DNA from: Rhodosorus marinus
Taxonomy: Eukaryota; Rhodophyta; Stylonematophyceae; Stylonematales; Stylonemataceae
Direction of reading: 5' to 3'
NCBI GenBank assembly: GCA_029953675.1
Contig: JAMWBK010000009.1
Coordinates: 1,426,001-1,490,000, forward strand
Length of the DNA stretch: 64,000 bases
Shown here: in pieces, positions 48,259 to 59,343 of the stretch
How positions within the stretch are numbered: the first letter of the stretch is position 1
Layout: the number at the start of each line of letters is the position of its first letter
Made by a program: the position numbers and the translations under genes
Notes under the pieces: generated by a model
Database searches by the model: none
Told to the model about the DNA's origin: nothing
The model's input: only the letters and a program-made list of their open reading frames with translations

Positions 48259-48947
48259 ATGATTTTTAGTGCAGAGTATAAGCCCTTGCTGGTGAGAGAG
48301 CATGATGACGGTGGAATGCATGATGATGGTACCGGTGACATGGTTCAGGAAGACGACAATGGCCATGGCGACACTATGACACACGCAATGATGAGTCCGT
48401 TCTTATTCTCAACGACCACTGGGTTCTATATCCTGTTCGAGGAAGCGTTGGTTGGGTCAACCGGGGGTTTCATCGGAGCGATGTTCGCAGTGTTCTTCTT
48501 CTCTTTCCTCATTGGGACCATCATAAGCTGGCTGGGTGCCACCCAGTCTCGATCGAAGAACGAGAGTGGATTCCTCTGGGCGATCGCTGGAGCGACCGCC
48601 AGGTGGTTCAGTCTAGCACTTCACTACACTGAAATGCTTATTGTTATGGTCATGAACATCTGGATCATCCTTGCCGTACTTTTCGGACACACTGCAGGAT
48701 GGTTGTTCAGCCGATTCCTCGACCACCAGTTCGAGGTCAGCCAATCGATTGCCAATAGTGCAAAGAGTATTCAGGTAAATAAAACACACATCCGCTGAAT
48801 ACGTGGAGCTTACTTTAAATGAGACTTGGTATTCACGAGGCTGTGCAATTGGATTCTTTTTAACCTCTTTAGTATACTGAGGACGAGCTGGCGATGGGCA
48901 AGGAGCCTGTTAATTTGGAAGGCGAGCATTGGAAGTCTCCGGCATAG
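48259..48947 (+). CDS. CTR-family copper transporter
   Basis: Two exons (48259-48774 and 48873-48947) give 196 residues. The N-terminal tail is rich in His, Asp and Met (HDDGGMHDDGTGDM, HGDTMTHAMMSP) and would bind copper. Three hydrophobic segments follow. Segment 1 starts after FYILFEEALV, segment 2 carries the MxxxM copper-gating motif (MLIVMVMNIW), and segment 3 carries GxxxG (GHTAG), needed for trimer packing. These three features define Ctr1-type high-affinity Cu(I) importers. The short second exon encodes a charged cytosolic tail that lacks the usual terminal HCH-type cluster. The gene converges with the adenylate kinase gene; only 36 bp separate the stop codons. Confidence 0.88.
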
Positions 48948-48983
48948 CCGACTTCTTCGTGCGGTTGGAGTTGTTCTGAGCTT

Positions 48984-50191
48984 TTAAAGGTCACGCGGTT
49001 CATTGCGACGGGTGATCACGGATGATTTGATGTAGTCTTTTAGCTTCGGCCACATGTCGGCAACACCGGAGGTGAGCTGAAACTCGAAGAGGCGATGTGT
49101 TTGCTGATATGCGTCCGAAACTTCCTTGTTTAGAGTCTTTGCGAGCTCTAGGCGGGCTTTGACCGTCTCCTGGGAATTTGACGTATATTGGTTGAATAGA
49201 GAAAAGAAGAATGAAAAACAATTATCTTTAACGGAGCCGTTATTTGGAGGACACACTCATACCGGCTGGTCATCCGATCGATGCTCAAGAGTTCCACCGC
49301 AAGAGTCGCAGAGCATGCCCACTTTTGGAAGGATGGCAGGCATTCTCATTGATCCTTCCATTATGTGAGCAGTATTGTAGCTCCTTTTGCAAGTTGAACA
49401 GACGCGTCGGTTAATAGCCTTCTCATACAGAACATCCTCCCTGAAGCAGCACAGAGCGTCCCAAACCACTAATTGAGAACGGGGAAGTCGGAAACTTCCA
49501 AAAGCATTCGCGGAGGCCGCACCTGAGGGTTAGCATGATAGCGGCCTTAATCGATCGCACATTGTCCAGCATAGGGACCTGGGACCCGCGACGGGGAAAA
49601 CTATATTCCGGGTCATAGGAAGAAAACGGGTCCAATTAGTTCTGCAAGGAAGTCATGTTATTGGCAAGCGGTCACATCCTGCTATTCTGATTACCCATCG
49701 AAAAGAGTCCCGTTGGAAGCATCAGGTTTCTTCAGCCTAGACTTGACAAGCTGCATGACGAGTTCATCCGATAACAGCTCTCCTGCATAAATCGTTTAAA
49801 GAGCTGGTTTTTTTAGTCTAGGGGAGGAGATTTTCATAAGACGCAACAACGATCGTGTTTCATGCTTGGAAGAAATACCTCGATTGATCTGTGGTTCCAC
49901 TTCCAAGCCGAGCTTGGACTGGCTCGCTATCTCGGCTCTGATGAGGTCGCCTGAGGAGAGGTGGAGAATCTCAAGCCATTTTCCGATAAGCGCCCCGTAG
50001 GTTCCCTGAGGTTGGCCACAACGTTCGTACAGCAACAATGAGAGTGTCATCCATGCGTTTGTTGGCGACGCCCAAGTCTCGATTCCTCCAGAACCGCTTA
50101 CCTTTCCCACACCAGGGCTTCCTAAAATAACAAGATCCAGCGGCCTCGGAAGCTCAAGACTCGAATTCTTCAAGGTCGAAGTCCATCGCAT
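48984..50191 (-). CDS. Adenylate kinase with zinc-type LID
   Basis: The first exon starts at the ATG at 50191 and ends inside the P-loop ([11 protein letters not shown]). After a short intron the next exon resumes [11 protein letters not shown] and continues with [12 protein letters not shown] (AMP-binding segment). A further exon gives [16 protein letters not shown] and LFDG, followed by [10 protein letters not shown]. The LID segment reads [10 protein letters not shown]...[16 protein letters not shown]: four Cys in CxxC pairs, a zinc-binding LID as in many bacterial and some organelle adenylate kinases. The C-terminus ends at 48984. The enzyme interconverts ADP with ATP and AMP. The middle exon order is clear, but a few borders are approximate. 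The 18-residue N-terminus before the core has no convincing targeting sequence. Confidence 0.85.
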
Positions 50192-51609
50192 CTTTCCCCC
50201 CCAGAAAGCGAAACAGAGGCAAATTTGCTAATGAGGTTTGGACTTTGCGTTGAGGCTTTGATCCGTGCGATTCAAGCAACTCCAGCCAAACCACAGCTAC
50301 CCAATCCTTGTCATCTACAGTTCCCAGTTCTATCCTTCCCCTGATACAAACTCTCACTAGCCACTAGCACGAAGAAAACGAAAACCCTAAGAACCAAACG
50401 CCGCAGAATGTCCGCCCTCCAGCTCCCTTGTCGGGGGAAACGGATCCTGTTCGACGTTCTTGACGAAAAACCAAGAACTTCTACAGCCTGCCCTCACATA
50501 ACTCGCACATCCAATAGAAAAAGAAAATTCTTCCTCCAAACCTCCAGGCGCCGTCTCGCATTCCCCCCGCTCCTCGCTCACGAGGGAATCCCTAACCCCA
50601 AGCAGTAGGTTTTGTTTTCTTTTACCAAGCCAAACCCGCTCCAGCGGACTAAAAATTCACTACCACAAAGGATTCAAGAGTCCTCGACGAGAAAACCTCC
50701 TCTCCTATCCACACACAAACTCAACCACCCCCACAAAGCTTGCCTGCTTCCGCTTCATCCCCTCTCTCTGCCGATGCCCACAGAAGATCTCCCCGATCCA
50801 AATGGCTCCAGTACGATCCCCACCTCGAGCATAAATTTCAATACTATTTCACCGGGCATATCATGCTAAGCACGTTGGGATCGATCCTTTTAGTACTGGT
50901 TTTCTGTACTATTCGTACAAGTAAATATATTTGTTTTACTACTGTACGTTCTTTTCAGGGTGTGTGGGGTTGCATTTTAAACACCTCGTCGCTGAGTTTA
51001 ACGAACGGGAATCCATGCAGATCTTCTTTTGCAAATCGTTCATCTCAACTACAAAAGCCCTGGACCCGGGGGGGGGGAGGGGGCATACTCCCTTGAGCTC
51101 CGTACTATAAAAAGCCATGGAGGAAAGCGCGACGAGGCGTTAAAAGCTCAACTAGTAGAAAACAACAAAATCTTCCCTGTGGTCTTACTCCCAGTAGCCA
51201 TCCACACCGCAAAATACATTCTGAACACCACTCAAAACCCGTTCTTAGTCACCAAGAATGCAGACCATCTTCACTCTACAAACAGACCGCCAGCTCCCAA
51301 CGTCCCCTTCCATCCAACCAACCATAAAGACTGAAGAATCGTTTTAATTTCAGTAATTCACGGTATAATTGATTGAATATATCATATTTCTTTCAAATAC
51401 GTTTATTCTAGGTAGGAGTAGGGAGGGAGTTGGGGATATGACTTTTTCTTCCTCTTCCTCAGCAGCAGATTGCTTTTGGCCGGTGACGAGGGTGCTTATA
51501 ATAGCTAGCTCTTCTTCGCTGAGCAGGTTGATGAAGGAGGGGGAGTGATTTTGGGAAGGCGTGAGAAAATTTTGGATTTGGATTCTGGATTGAGGGTCAA
51601 GCCAAAAAA
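50192..51609. other. Intergenic between divergent genes
   Basis: The + strand at 50190-50870 is C-rich, fitting a G-rich leader of the minus-strand adenylate kinase gene. ORFs at 50408-50608 and 50612-51096 on the plus strand lie within this biased sequence and look like by-products. A run of 10 G sits near 51070. The + strand at 51410-51600 is G-rich and forms the leader of the zinc-finger gene at 51610. Confidence 0.45.
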
Positions 51610-51937
51610 ATGGGGGGTGGTAATGGAATGAAGAGTAAGACGAAGAGGGACAGGAATTTGGCAAAGCAGCAGGGGAAGGGCGGGACATCTCAGCTTGCGA
51701 AGAATAAGGCGTCGATGAATATTGTATGTCAAGTGTGCAGGCAGGTGGGTTCAATGTTTGTCTGGAATTAGACTGTTTTTGTGCTGGTGAGTTGTTCGTT
51801 CCTGAGTGAGCTATCCCTTTTTTTTAATCTCCTTTCAGAGTTTTATGTGTACGCTTAGTGAGAAGTCTTTGCAGGAGCATGTCAACTCCAAGCATCCAAA
51901 GTCTGAGCTGAAAGAGTGTTTTACACACCTGGCGTAA
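51610..51937 (+). CDS. Small zinc-finger protein, At2g23090-like
   Basis: Two small exons (51610-51744 and 51839-51937) encode 77 residues. The N-terminus MGGGNGMKSKTKRDRNLAKQ is a 4F5/SERF-like basic helix. NIVCQVCRQ across the intron, SFMCT, and EHVNSKHPK supply a C2H2-like zinc finger (CxxC...H...H). A CFTHLA end completes the pattern of the plant At2g23090-like family of small nuclear or cytosolic proteins whose role is not established. The start at 51610 is in frame with, and 18 bp upstream of, a second ATG. The GGG stretch after Met matches the family. The gene is too short and too split to show up as a long ORF. Confidence 0.85.
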
Positions 51938-52109
51938 GGAGCAGCAATGAAGGTGCGCGGTGGGGCTGGGGACCATGTCCTTTGCTATTGGACACGAGGT
52001 TTTCTTATGATTTATACACTTATGCTAGTAAAAGTGTCCTAACTTTCGGCTTGTTAACGAAAAAAAATTTAGTTGGGGGCTCGCGAAGTTTTTAAGCCCA
52101 GCATCGATG

Positions 52110-54812
52110 TCATCGATGGCTTTTGACCGTCCGCTGCTGAAGGTTTTCCATCGAGCGAGCAAAGTCGGACTTCGATACAAGAAGAGGCGAGGAGTTTCGA
52201 CGAACCGTCCAGCTCACTGCTTCCCTACAGAATCCAGCAATCTCTGCACCTGAACATCCTTCTGTCAGCTCGGCGAGCTCTGCAAGATTCACCTCCTCGG
52301 AAACATCCACGTGCCGCGTGTGTATTTTGAAGATCTCGTAACGGACTTCCACATTCGGAAGCTCAACTGCAACAATCTTGTCAAACCGCCCGGGCCTCAA
52401 CAATGCCTCATCGATATCGTCCATACGATTCGTAGCACCCACTACAAGTACGCCAATCGATTGATGAACGCCATCCATCTCCGTCAGCAGTGTTGACAGA
52501 ACACGCTCGCGGACAGAATTGCCCTCGTCAGCACCACCCCGCTTTCCTACCAGTGCATCCAGTTCATCGATAAACAACACACACGGGGAAGCTGCCCTCG
52601 CCTTCTCGAAAACCTCCCGCAAGGTACTGCCGGAACGAAACGAAAAGATTTCATTTGTGAGCTTCCCGGAGGTGCAACAACAAAACCAGAAATGCTCAAT
52701 CATCGTCATGCTCCTTCGGATGGCTCATCAAACAAGTCGGCAAGCTCCGAGTGCGAGAAAAACTCCAGAGGAGAAGACCAGAATATTGGCGGAGCTCCCG
52801 GAACACATCTGAACAATCTGAAAATTTTGTCAGATATTTCTTACCTTTCTGCCTCACCAAGATAACAAGAGTAAAGCTCCGCCCCTGAGAGAGACACACA
52901 CGCAGCTCCGCTTTCTGAAACTGCCGCTCGCACCTTAATTACCCTCAAAAAGATATCACGGTCATTCATAACGCTTCAGTCGGAATCTTTCTGGTAAGGT
53001 TTTCTTACCAGTGAGGTCTTGCTAGTCCCTGGCGGTCCATGTAGTAAGATCCCTCTCGATGGTCTCTGGAGTCGAAACGAAAATTAAAAACGGGTAAGGT
53101 TTCCACCCCTACTACCTTTCGTCCAGCGTTGTAATGCATCCATCGACTGTCAGAATGGGATGGCACATCTTACAATCCCGAGCCTTCGACAAGTTTCCTT
53201 GTACTTTGTAGGCCACTCTAGCGCGATCTTTAGATACTTTTTAGCCTTCTCGGCACCACCGATGTCGGCCCAGGTTGTTCTTTGTTGAAATTCAGTTCTG
53301 TATGGTCCTCGGAGGGTTGAGGCCGATATTTTGGTCAGCGCAACATCGACATGAGGCTTTCGGAGGCGCCTGTCCCCGCTTCGAGACTTGATCAAGCTCG
53401 CTTCAGAAATCAGAGCTGCCAAGTCTGCTGCGACAAAGCCAACAGTTGCCGACGCGATATAAGAAGCGATCTCCGGATCCTCGACAAGCTCGCTGACTAC
53501 CGCGAGCCGCACCTCTTCACCTCCAACTTCCAGTTTTAGCTCATAGTCAAATCTACCAGGTCTGCGCAAGGCAAAGTCGATCTCATTAGGCCGGTTCGTC
53601 GCACCAACGACTAGAATCCTAGCGGAGTTTGTCATGCCGTCCATCAGTCCAAGAAGCTGTGGGACAGCTGCGCTGTCCGCGGAAGCCTTGCCACTTCTCC
53701 TCCCACAGATTGAATCGAGCTCATCTAAGAGGATCATAGACGTGCGACCATCTTTTGACTGGGCATGGTCGCTGGCCTGCTGAAAGATCTGCCTCAAGCG
53801 TTTCTCGACCCCACCAGAAACTGCGGATGGGCTAGAATCGGGGCCACAGGGGTCGAAGCGGAAGAGCTTCGAGCCAACTGAGGCTGCCGCTTGTATCACG
53901 GCGCTAGTCTTTCCAACGCCAGGAGGACCACTGATGAGCACTCCTTTCGGAGGCGATGATCCCAGTTCCCTCATCGCTGTCGCTGAGAGGTTGAAGATTT
54001 CAGTTAGAAATTCGTGCGCTTTCAAGTTACACTGAAGCCTTTGAAACGTTTGAAAAGAAAACGCCACTAAACAGTCAGAGGGAGCGTTCAAACGAGACAA
54101 GCCGAAAAAAAAAAAAGGGGCGGCGTTGAAGTCCGGGAGCTTCTACCTTGGCTGAATAGATGGAGAAAACGATAGTTCTTGATCTCTGAAGGCGGTGTCC
54201 GCGGTGACCTTAAGCCATTCACTATCTCCAAGAATCTCTACCCGACACCTTCCAGACCCGGAATCTCCTAGGCGAACGTGTAAAATGCCTGCTGGTAGGG
54301 AAACATCTGCGCAGAGTAGGAAAGAGCGGAGTCTCGCTCGTTCTATTGCAGAAATATTGGTGGGCAGTCGGACGGAAATTGCGTCTCCAATTTTGCTCGT
54401 CTCGACTGTTTCAATGGAGATTCCGTCCTGGCCGGTTGACGCTTCTTTCTTTTGGAATTCATCGCTGAGAGATATAAAACACCCTTTCCTATCTGAAGCA
54501 GCTACTTTACAGATGGTCGCTATATCTGATAGCAGGCCGTGGACGCAAACGGTCTGTCCGACCACGAGTTCATGTTTTCTGATGAGGTCGGAGGGCAATC
54601 GTACTCGTGCCTATCAACGATAACACAGAGCCGGTAAAAAAAACAAACAGAACCGATTTGTCAGGAATTCCGAAAGTCGCTTTCCCCCAAAAGCTCATCA
54701 ACCGACGAGCGAAGCGCGTAGAATTCATCCAGAACTGCCATCTGCTTACCGATCCTAAATCCTCATCTAAACATTTGCGAACGTCGTTGAAGCTTTCATC
54801 TAGAACACCCAT
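52110..54812 (-). CDS. AFG2/SPATA5-like tandem AAA ATPase
   Basis: Exon 1 starts at the ATG at 54812 (MGVLDESFNDVRK) and joins in phase to ARVRLPSDLIRKHE after a long intron. An N-domain follows (to about 54143). The D1 ATPase has Walker A GPPGVGKT, Walker B MILLDELDS, GATNRPNEID and RRPGRFD (arginine finger). The D1-D2 linker holds TTWADIGGAEKAKK and ALEWPTKY. D2 has Walker A GPPGTSKTS, then LYSCYLGEAER, LFIDELDAL, GATNRMDDID and LLRPGRFD. The Ser in place of Gly in the D2 Walker A is typical of the AFG2/SPATA5 branch, which recycles shuttling factors from pre-60S ribosomes. PEX1/PEX6 or CDC48 relatives are less likely. D2 is split over at least four small exons between 53060 and 52110. Confidence 0.8.
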
Positions 54813-55491
54813 TCCAGCTCAAACGAGGAGTTCATCGTTTATACACACATATCTCCAAAAGATTAGCTCAGGCCCTATACCTCCTATGTCACCCTCCTCA
54901 TCCGGTTCAGAACCACGCTTAGACAGCCAGCGACAATCGCCGTTCGGTACAGATGTCAAGTACCAAGCTTCACCTCTAGCGCTCCATTTAGACTAGAGTT
55001 TCACTCTCTAACTTCGCTAATGTCTTGGCGTTAGGCCGTCGAGGAACTGGCGCAGCAAACCATTTAAGAGTACTAGAAGTAGAAGCGAGGAGGTTTTGGG
55101 CTCGGGGAGCTCTGCTTAGCTGCCCCAACTTGGTTTTCGTCAATGGACGCGGGTTACTGGAAACAAAACCGTTAAGAAATGAATTGATCTGGGATTTTGC
55201 GAAAGAGGATCGTTTTATTGGGAGCTTGGCAGCAAATCTAGCTAGAGTCGGGTCCGCTCAAAATGAGAAGTACCTGTCCATTTTGATCACCTACATGTGC
55301 GCTGCTTCTCTTCCACAGAGTATGTGTGTTCACAGTGTACTTTGGCGTGAATCGTCCGTTGCTCTTGTCATCCTCGCCCACGAAAAATAAACACATGTGG
55401 TCGGCTTTCACACGTTTCTCTGGTCCTGCACTGATAAGCTTCGTTTCCGTTGCGTTCTGCTCGCGAGAAATACTTCCTTTGGTATCAACCC
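54813..55491. other. Intergenic with an unassigned open frame
   Basis: Between the start of the AFG2-like gene and the stop of the kinase gene there is an open plus-strand frame at about 55025-55390 without an ATG. Its first two thirds read like protein (LEVEARRFWARGALL...NELIWDFAKED), yet no family or splice partner was found. Confidence 0.3.
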
Positions 55492-57034
55492 CTATGCTGC
55501 TTGGCTCGTTAAGTCTCTAATCGACCTAAGAGTTTCTGTGAAGCCTTGTCCGTGCTTGTAGTCCATGAACCCTTCGGTACCGTCGTCCACTATGTCGGTG
55601 ATTTCAAGGTCTTCGACGTCGTTGAGAAGTTCGAATTCCTCGCTTTCGCATTCCTAGTGATTCGCGAGCGAAGGGCAATGAGGCATAACCGAGCCGGTCA
55701 GAAGATATACTGTGAGGAGGGGTTGGATTTAAACCTGGAATCTTACCTTCACAACCTCATTGAGCATCTGCCTCACGCTTTCCTCGGATTGTATGCACAC
55801 ACTGCTCTCTCCTTCAGCCTGAGTGAGCAGCTCTTCCGGCAGATGCCTTCTCATCTGTTTTGCAAGGCGCTCCGCAGTTATTCTCTCGTTCGGCTCTGGC
55901 ACGAAAATGCTTCTCAGCAGAGATCTCAATTCAGGTGAATACGTTTTCGGCACTCGATATCTGAAAAAGTACAAACGAGCGACCGGAGGGGGGCAACCAG
56001 TTCAGTAAGACATTGCATCCGATATTTCCAACATGGAAGAGCTTCTCGTACTCAACGTTTAGGATCCTCTCTGCAGTTTTAACGTTGTTCATTGGGTCCT
56101 TCGGGTGCTCAAATGGATAGGCCATCAGTGTCATGGCGTAAAGGGTTACGCCGGCTGCCCACATATCCACGCTCGCCCCGTCATATCGACAGGATTCCTT
56201 CTCCAAGACCTAACACATGCACGCAAAAGCTTAATTTTCCCAAGCAGGAGCTTGGGCGGGGCGGGGGTTGCTCATTCGATGATATCATACCTCCGGCGCA
56301 ACGTAGGTGAAGGTTCCCGCTACAGTCTTACACATGGAGTCAATGCCAACTCTCTTGGAAAACCCAAAGTCGCAGAGTTTTACTTTCGGATTGTTGCCAT
56401 CTCCACTGAGGAGCACGTTTTCAAGCTTGATGTCCCGATGAGCGACCCCCTTTGCGTGCATGTACGCCAGACCTAAAGTTTCGTTCCGATTCATGCTATG
56501 AGCTCAAAGAGTCTCCAAGCGTACACAGAAGGAGCAAGTAGTGCTGGTCTAATTACCTTCGACGAGCTGATAAAATACCCAAAAGGCTTCCTCGTCGTTC
56601 AGTCCCTTTCTCTCAAACACATACTCGAACAGGTCACCGCGGTCAGCAGCCTCCATGATGATTGCAATAAAAGTCTTCGTCAAACGGAGCTCAATAAACC
56701 GCGCAATGGAAGGGTGCTGCAACTGCTGGTGAATGAGAATTTCCCGAAAGACGTAAGGGGAAAAATCCGACTTCGCCATGTACTTTATCGCCACCTACGC
56801 CAGCAGAACGGCAGAACGGCAGAACGGCAGAACGCAGAGGAACGGAAAACCCCTCTCAGTTTCGCCAAACCTATCGTCTCCAAAATCCGCCTCCCACTTC
56901 TCAAAACCTACCTTGTTCCCATTCCGTTTGTCGACAGCAAGGAACGCCTTCCCAAACGTCCCACTCCCAAGAAACCGTGTTGGAACATAGTCCGCAAGCT
57001 CCATATCCTCCTCAAATGTCCCATCATCACCCAT
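55492..57034 (-). CDS. SnRK2-like serine/threonine kinase with acidic tail
   Basis: The ATG at 57034 opens an exon ending RNGNK; the next starts VAIKYMAK (catalytic Lys). The glycine loop is GSGTFGKA. Later exons give FREILIHQQL (helix C Glu), HRDIKLENVLL, CDFGFSKR, GTFTYVAPEVL and GASVDMWAAGVTLYAMTLMAYPFE. The next is YRVPKTYSPELRSLLRSIFVPEPNERIT. The APE and YPFE segments with the GVTLYxM string match plant SnRK2 more closely than SnRK1 or CDPK. The final exon (about 55640-55492) encodes an acidic tail (ECESEEFELLNDVED...DDGTEGFMDY) in the position of the SnRK2 domain II/acidic box and ends at 55492. In plants this tail binds PP2C phosphatases in osmotic/ABA signalling. Whether that applies here is unknown. 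Confidence 0.85.
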
Positions 57035-57898
57035 CCTGCAAAAAAAACACCAAACCCTTTAAAAAAAGGTCACCCTCCCCCTCCCTCCCCCCAATCCAAC
57101 CACCACCCACCCACCACCCACCCAGACCACCAAAAGAAGCTTAGAAGAGCTCCCCTTCAAACCTCCCCCAAACCCATAATCCCAAACCAACCTCCCCTTG
57201 CTTAACCAATATATCATATACACAACCAAAGTCAATGCGCGAACCCACACCCAGAGAACATAAAACTACCTCCAACTCCTTCCTTTCAACCTTTCACCCT
57301 GCATGGGTTTTGAAAGCCTTTTTTAGGATTAGGATCCTAAAACGTTTCTCTGCTTGACAGTACAAAACTAATGAGTAAAATTCAATACCCCACCCTTTTC
57401 AACTTTTTTTTTTTTTTTACCACGGTAGTTGTGTAGCCATTCACTTCTTCCTCCCCCCTCCCCCCCCTCTATGGAAAGATAAACCAAATAATAACGTCCT
57501 AACGGAATTTTTTCGGGGTTATGAATCTCTTTTACCTGCTCTTGCATTATTTTTATACTTCGGGTATCCAGTTGTTTGCTTTTGAGCTTACCCCTTGGAT
57601 TTTTGAAGTGGTTGAACCAGCAATGTGGGTTTGGGTTTGGACTTTGGGGAGGGTGGGTTGGGGACACTTCTCATGACTGGCTGAGAGGAAGAAGGTTAGC
57701 TGCGTGAGGAAGAGTAATGGCCCGACTGGATGAGTATATGTTAGAGGTTCAGCAGGGAGAGGATCTGCGGATGGCCTCAGGTGGATAGACTGAGAGGTTT
57801 GGTTCACCGGTAGGGCAAGAGACAGGACTGCGTCGTCCTGATTGAGATTGTACGTAAGCCGCCATACATAAAACGGGTCAAGATCGGTTGATTTACCA
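57035..57898. other. Intergenic, C-rich leader of the kinase gene
   Basis: The + strand at about 57070-57190 is made almost only of C and A, with repeated CCACCC units. That is a G/T-rich leader on the coding strand of the minus-strand kinase. ORFs on either strand here reflect this bias. A poly-T run lies near 57403 and a C-run near 57450-57470. Confidence 0.4.
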
Positions 57899-58090
57899 CT
57901 AAACGAACAGAGTGGAGAAAGAGGAGCAAACTGAGGCCCTGAAAAATCCCAGCCAAGTACCACCGTACGGCCGCGCGTGTACGACGTCAATCGGAACCTC
58001 TCTGCTTAGTTCAACTCTTACGGTCCGTTTTAACTGACTGTTGTATCCATGCACATCCCCATCAACCAATCTCGTTTTAAATTGGGGCAT
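57899..58090 (-). CDS. Possible small protein or exon, unknown
   Basis: From the ATG at 58090 a 63-codon frame reads MPQFKTRLVDGDVHGYNSQL...VPIDVVHARPYGGTWLGF and stops at 57899. The composition is protein-like and the upstream + strand (58130-58250) is C-rich, as in front of other minus-strand genes. It may be a short gene or the first exon of a spliced one. No family was recognised. Confidence 0.3.
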   Translation of the reverse strand: MPQFKTRLVDGDVHGYNSQLKRTVRVELSREVPIDVVHARPYGGTWLGFFRASVCSSFSTLFV

Positions 58091-59343
58091 AACCAGCCCC
58101 CAGGGTTGGCGCAAAAGCTGCCCCCAAAACAGACAATTGACAAGATCCTACGTTCCCACCCCTCCAACCGCTCCCACCCCTCCAGTACATTCACTTCCAT
58201 TCTATTATTATACAAGCCGCATTCTACAGCCATCAACCCCACCCCCTATCACTTCAAACTATAAATAAAAGTTTATAAAGATTGTCCCCCTTTCATTTTG
58301 GAGGGCGGAAACAAAGCCCTTCTGAAAACTATATTATTGGAACAAGTCGTTCTTCTATTTAGTATTTCTTAGTACAGATTCTACTTTTTTTTGGTTCATG
58401 GGTTCGAGATATGTTTTGTCTGGTGGAGATAAATGAGTAGGTTTAGGAATTTTGGGATATTCTAGACTTTCTTGCCAATTATTGATCTAGATTTGTGCAA
58501 GTCGAGTAGAGGTGGATTTTTTTTTGGCCATCGGTCGGTGGGGATTCCATCGGCGTGCGTGTGAGAGTTTGTGGAGGCAAGGGGGATGAATTCGGAGTGT
58601 AGATTGTGAGTCGAATACGTGTCATAGTACGGTCCATACGTCTGTTAAGCCTCGAGTGTCTGTATAATCACCTCGATTGTTTTTCTGAAGCATAGACATG
58701 GCCTCCCAAAAAAACACTCTGAAGTCGCCTACCTGATGGCATTTCTGCAGAGCAAATACAGAGGTCAAAACGTTGTGAAATGGAAAGAGCTACGACGGTG
58801 ATCATGATATTGTGTTCTTATCACCGCGCTCAGCGGGGAGGAATACATTCCACCGGAGCACAGAGATGACAAGACAATGCAACGAGGGATCAAGTAACGA
58901 ATCTTGTCATAACATCGTCACAGGCAGCAAACGTTCATCAGATGAGCTACGATCCTGCGTAGGTGTGTACACAAAACGACGCGCTATATGGCAAAGTTGT
59001 CCAGCAGAGCTTCCAACAAAAGTGCTTATCCACAATCTTTTGTCCAATGAATACGTAGAAAAAACTTTCCAACGAAATTAATTGGTTAGATTAGTAGTTT
59101 GTACGTAAATATTAACTTAATTGGTTATTATATATTCCAATAGCACTTATGTAATGATGATTGGTTGCTGACCAACGGATATTTGCTCGATTGGAATTGG
59201 TGGGGTTCGTGATTGGGGGCGTTGAGTCTTTGGGTCCTTTGGCGAAGGAAGGCGCAGTTTAGACAACAAGGCATCTGGTGCTTCCGCCTAGGTATCTGGA
59301 ATCTTCAATGGATAAGGGATGTGCTTAGGTCATTGAAGTCTAT
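58091..59343. other. Intergenic, no gene
   Basis: No supported gene. An ORF at 58812-59081 is hydrophilic without family features. The sequence 59080-59160 is AT-rich; G/T-rich sequence from 59185 precedes the APE2 start. Confidence 0.4.

Noticed and set aside
51350-51754. Minus-strand ORF of 134 codons rich in Pro and Ser
   Set aside because: It is antisense to the G-rich leader and first exon of the small zinc-finger gene.
52110-54812. PEX1 or PEX6 peroxisomal ATPase
   Set aside because: The D2 Walker A with Ser (TSKT) and two intact ATPase domains, with EWPTKY before D2, fit the AFG2/SPATA5 branch better. The assignment still rests on recalled motifs.
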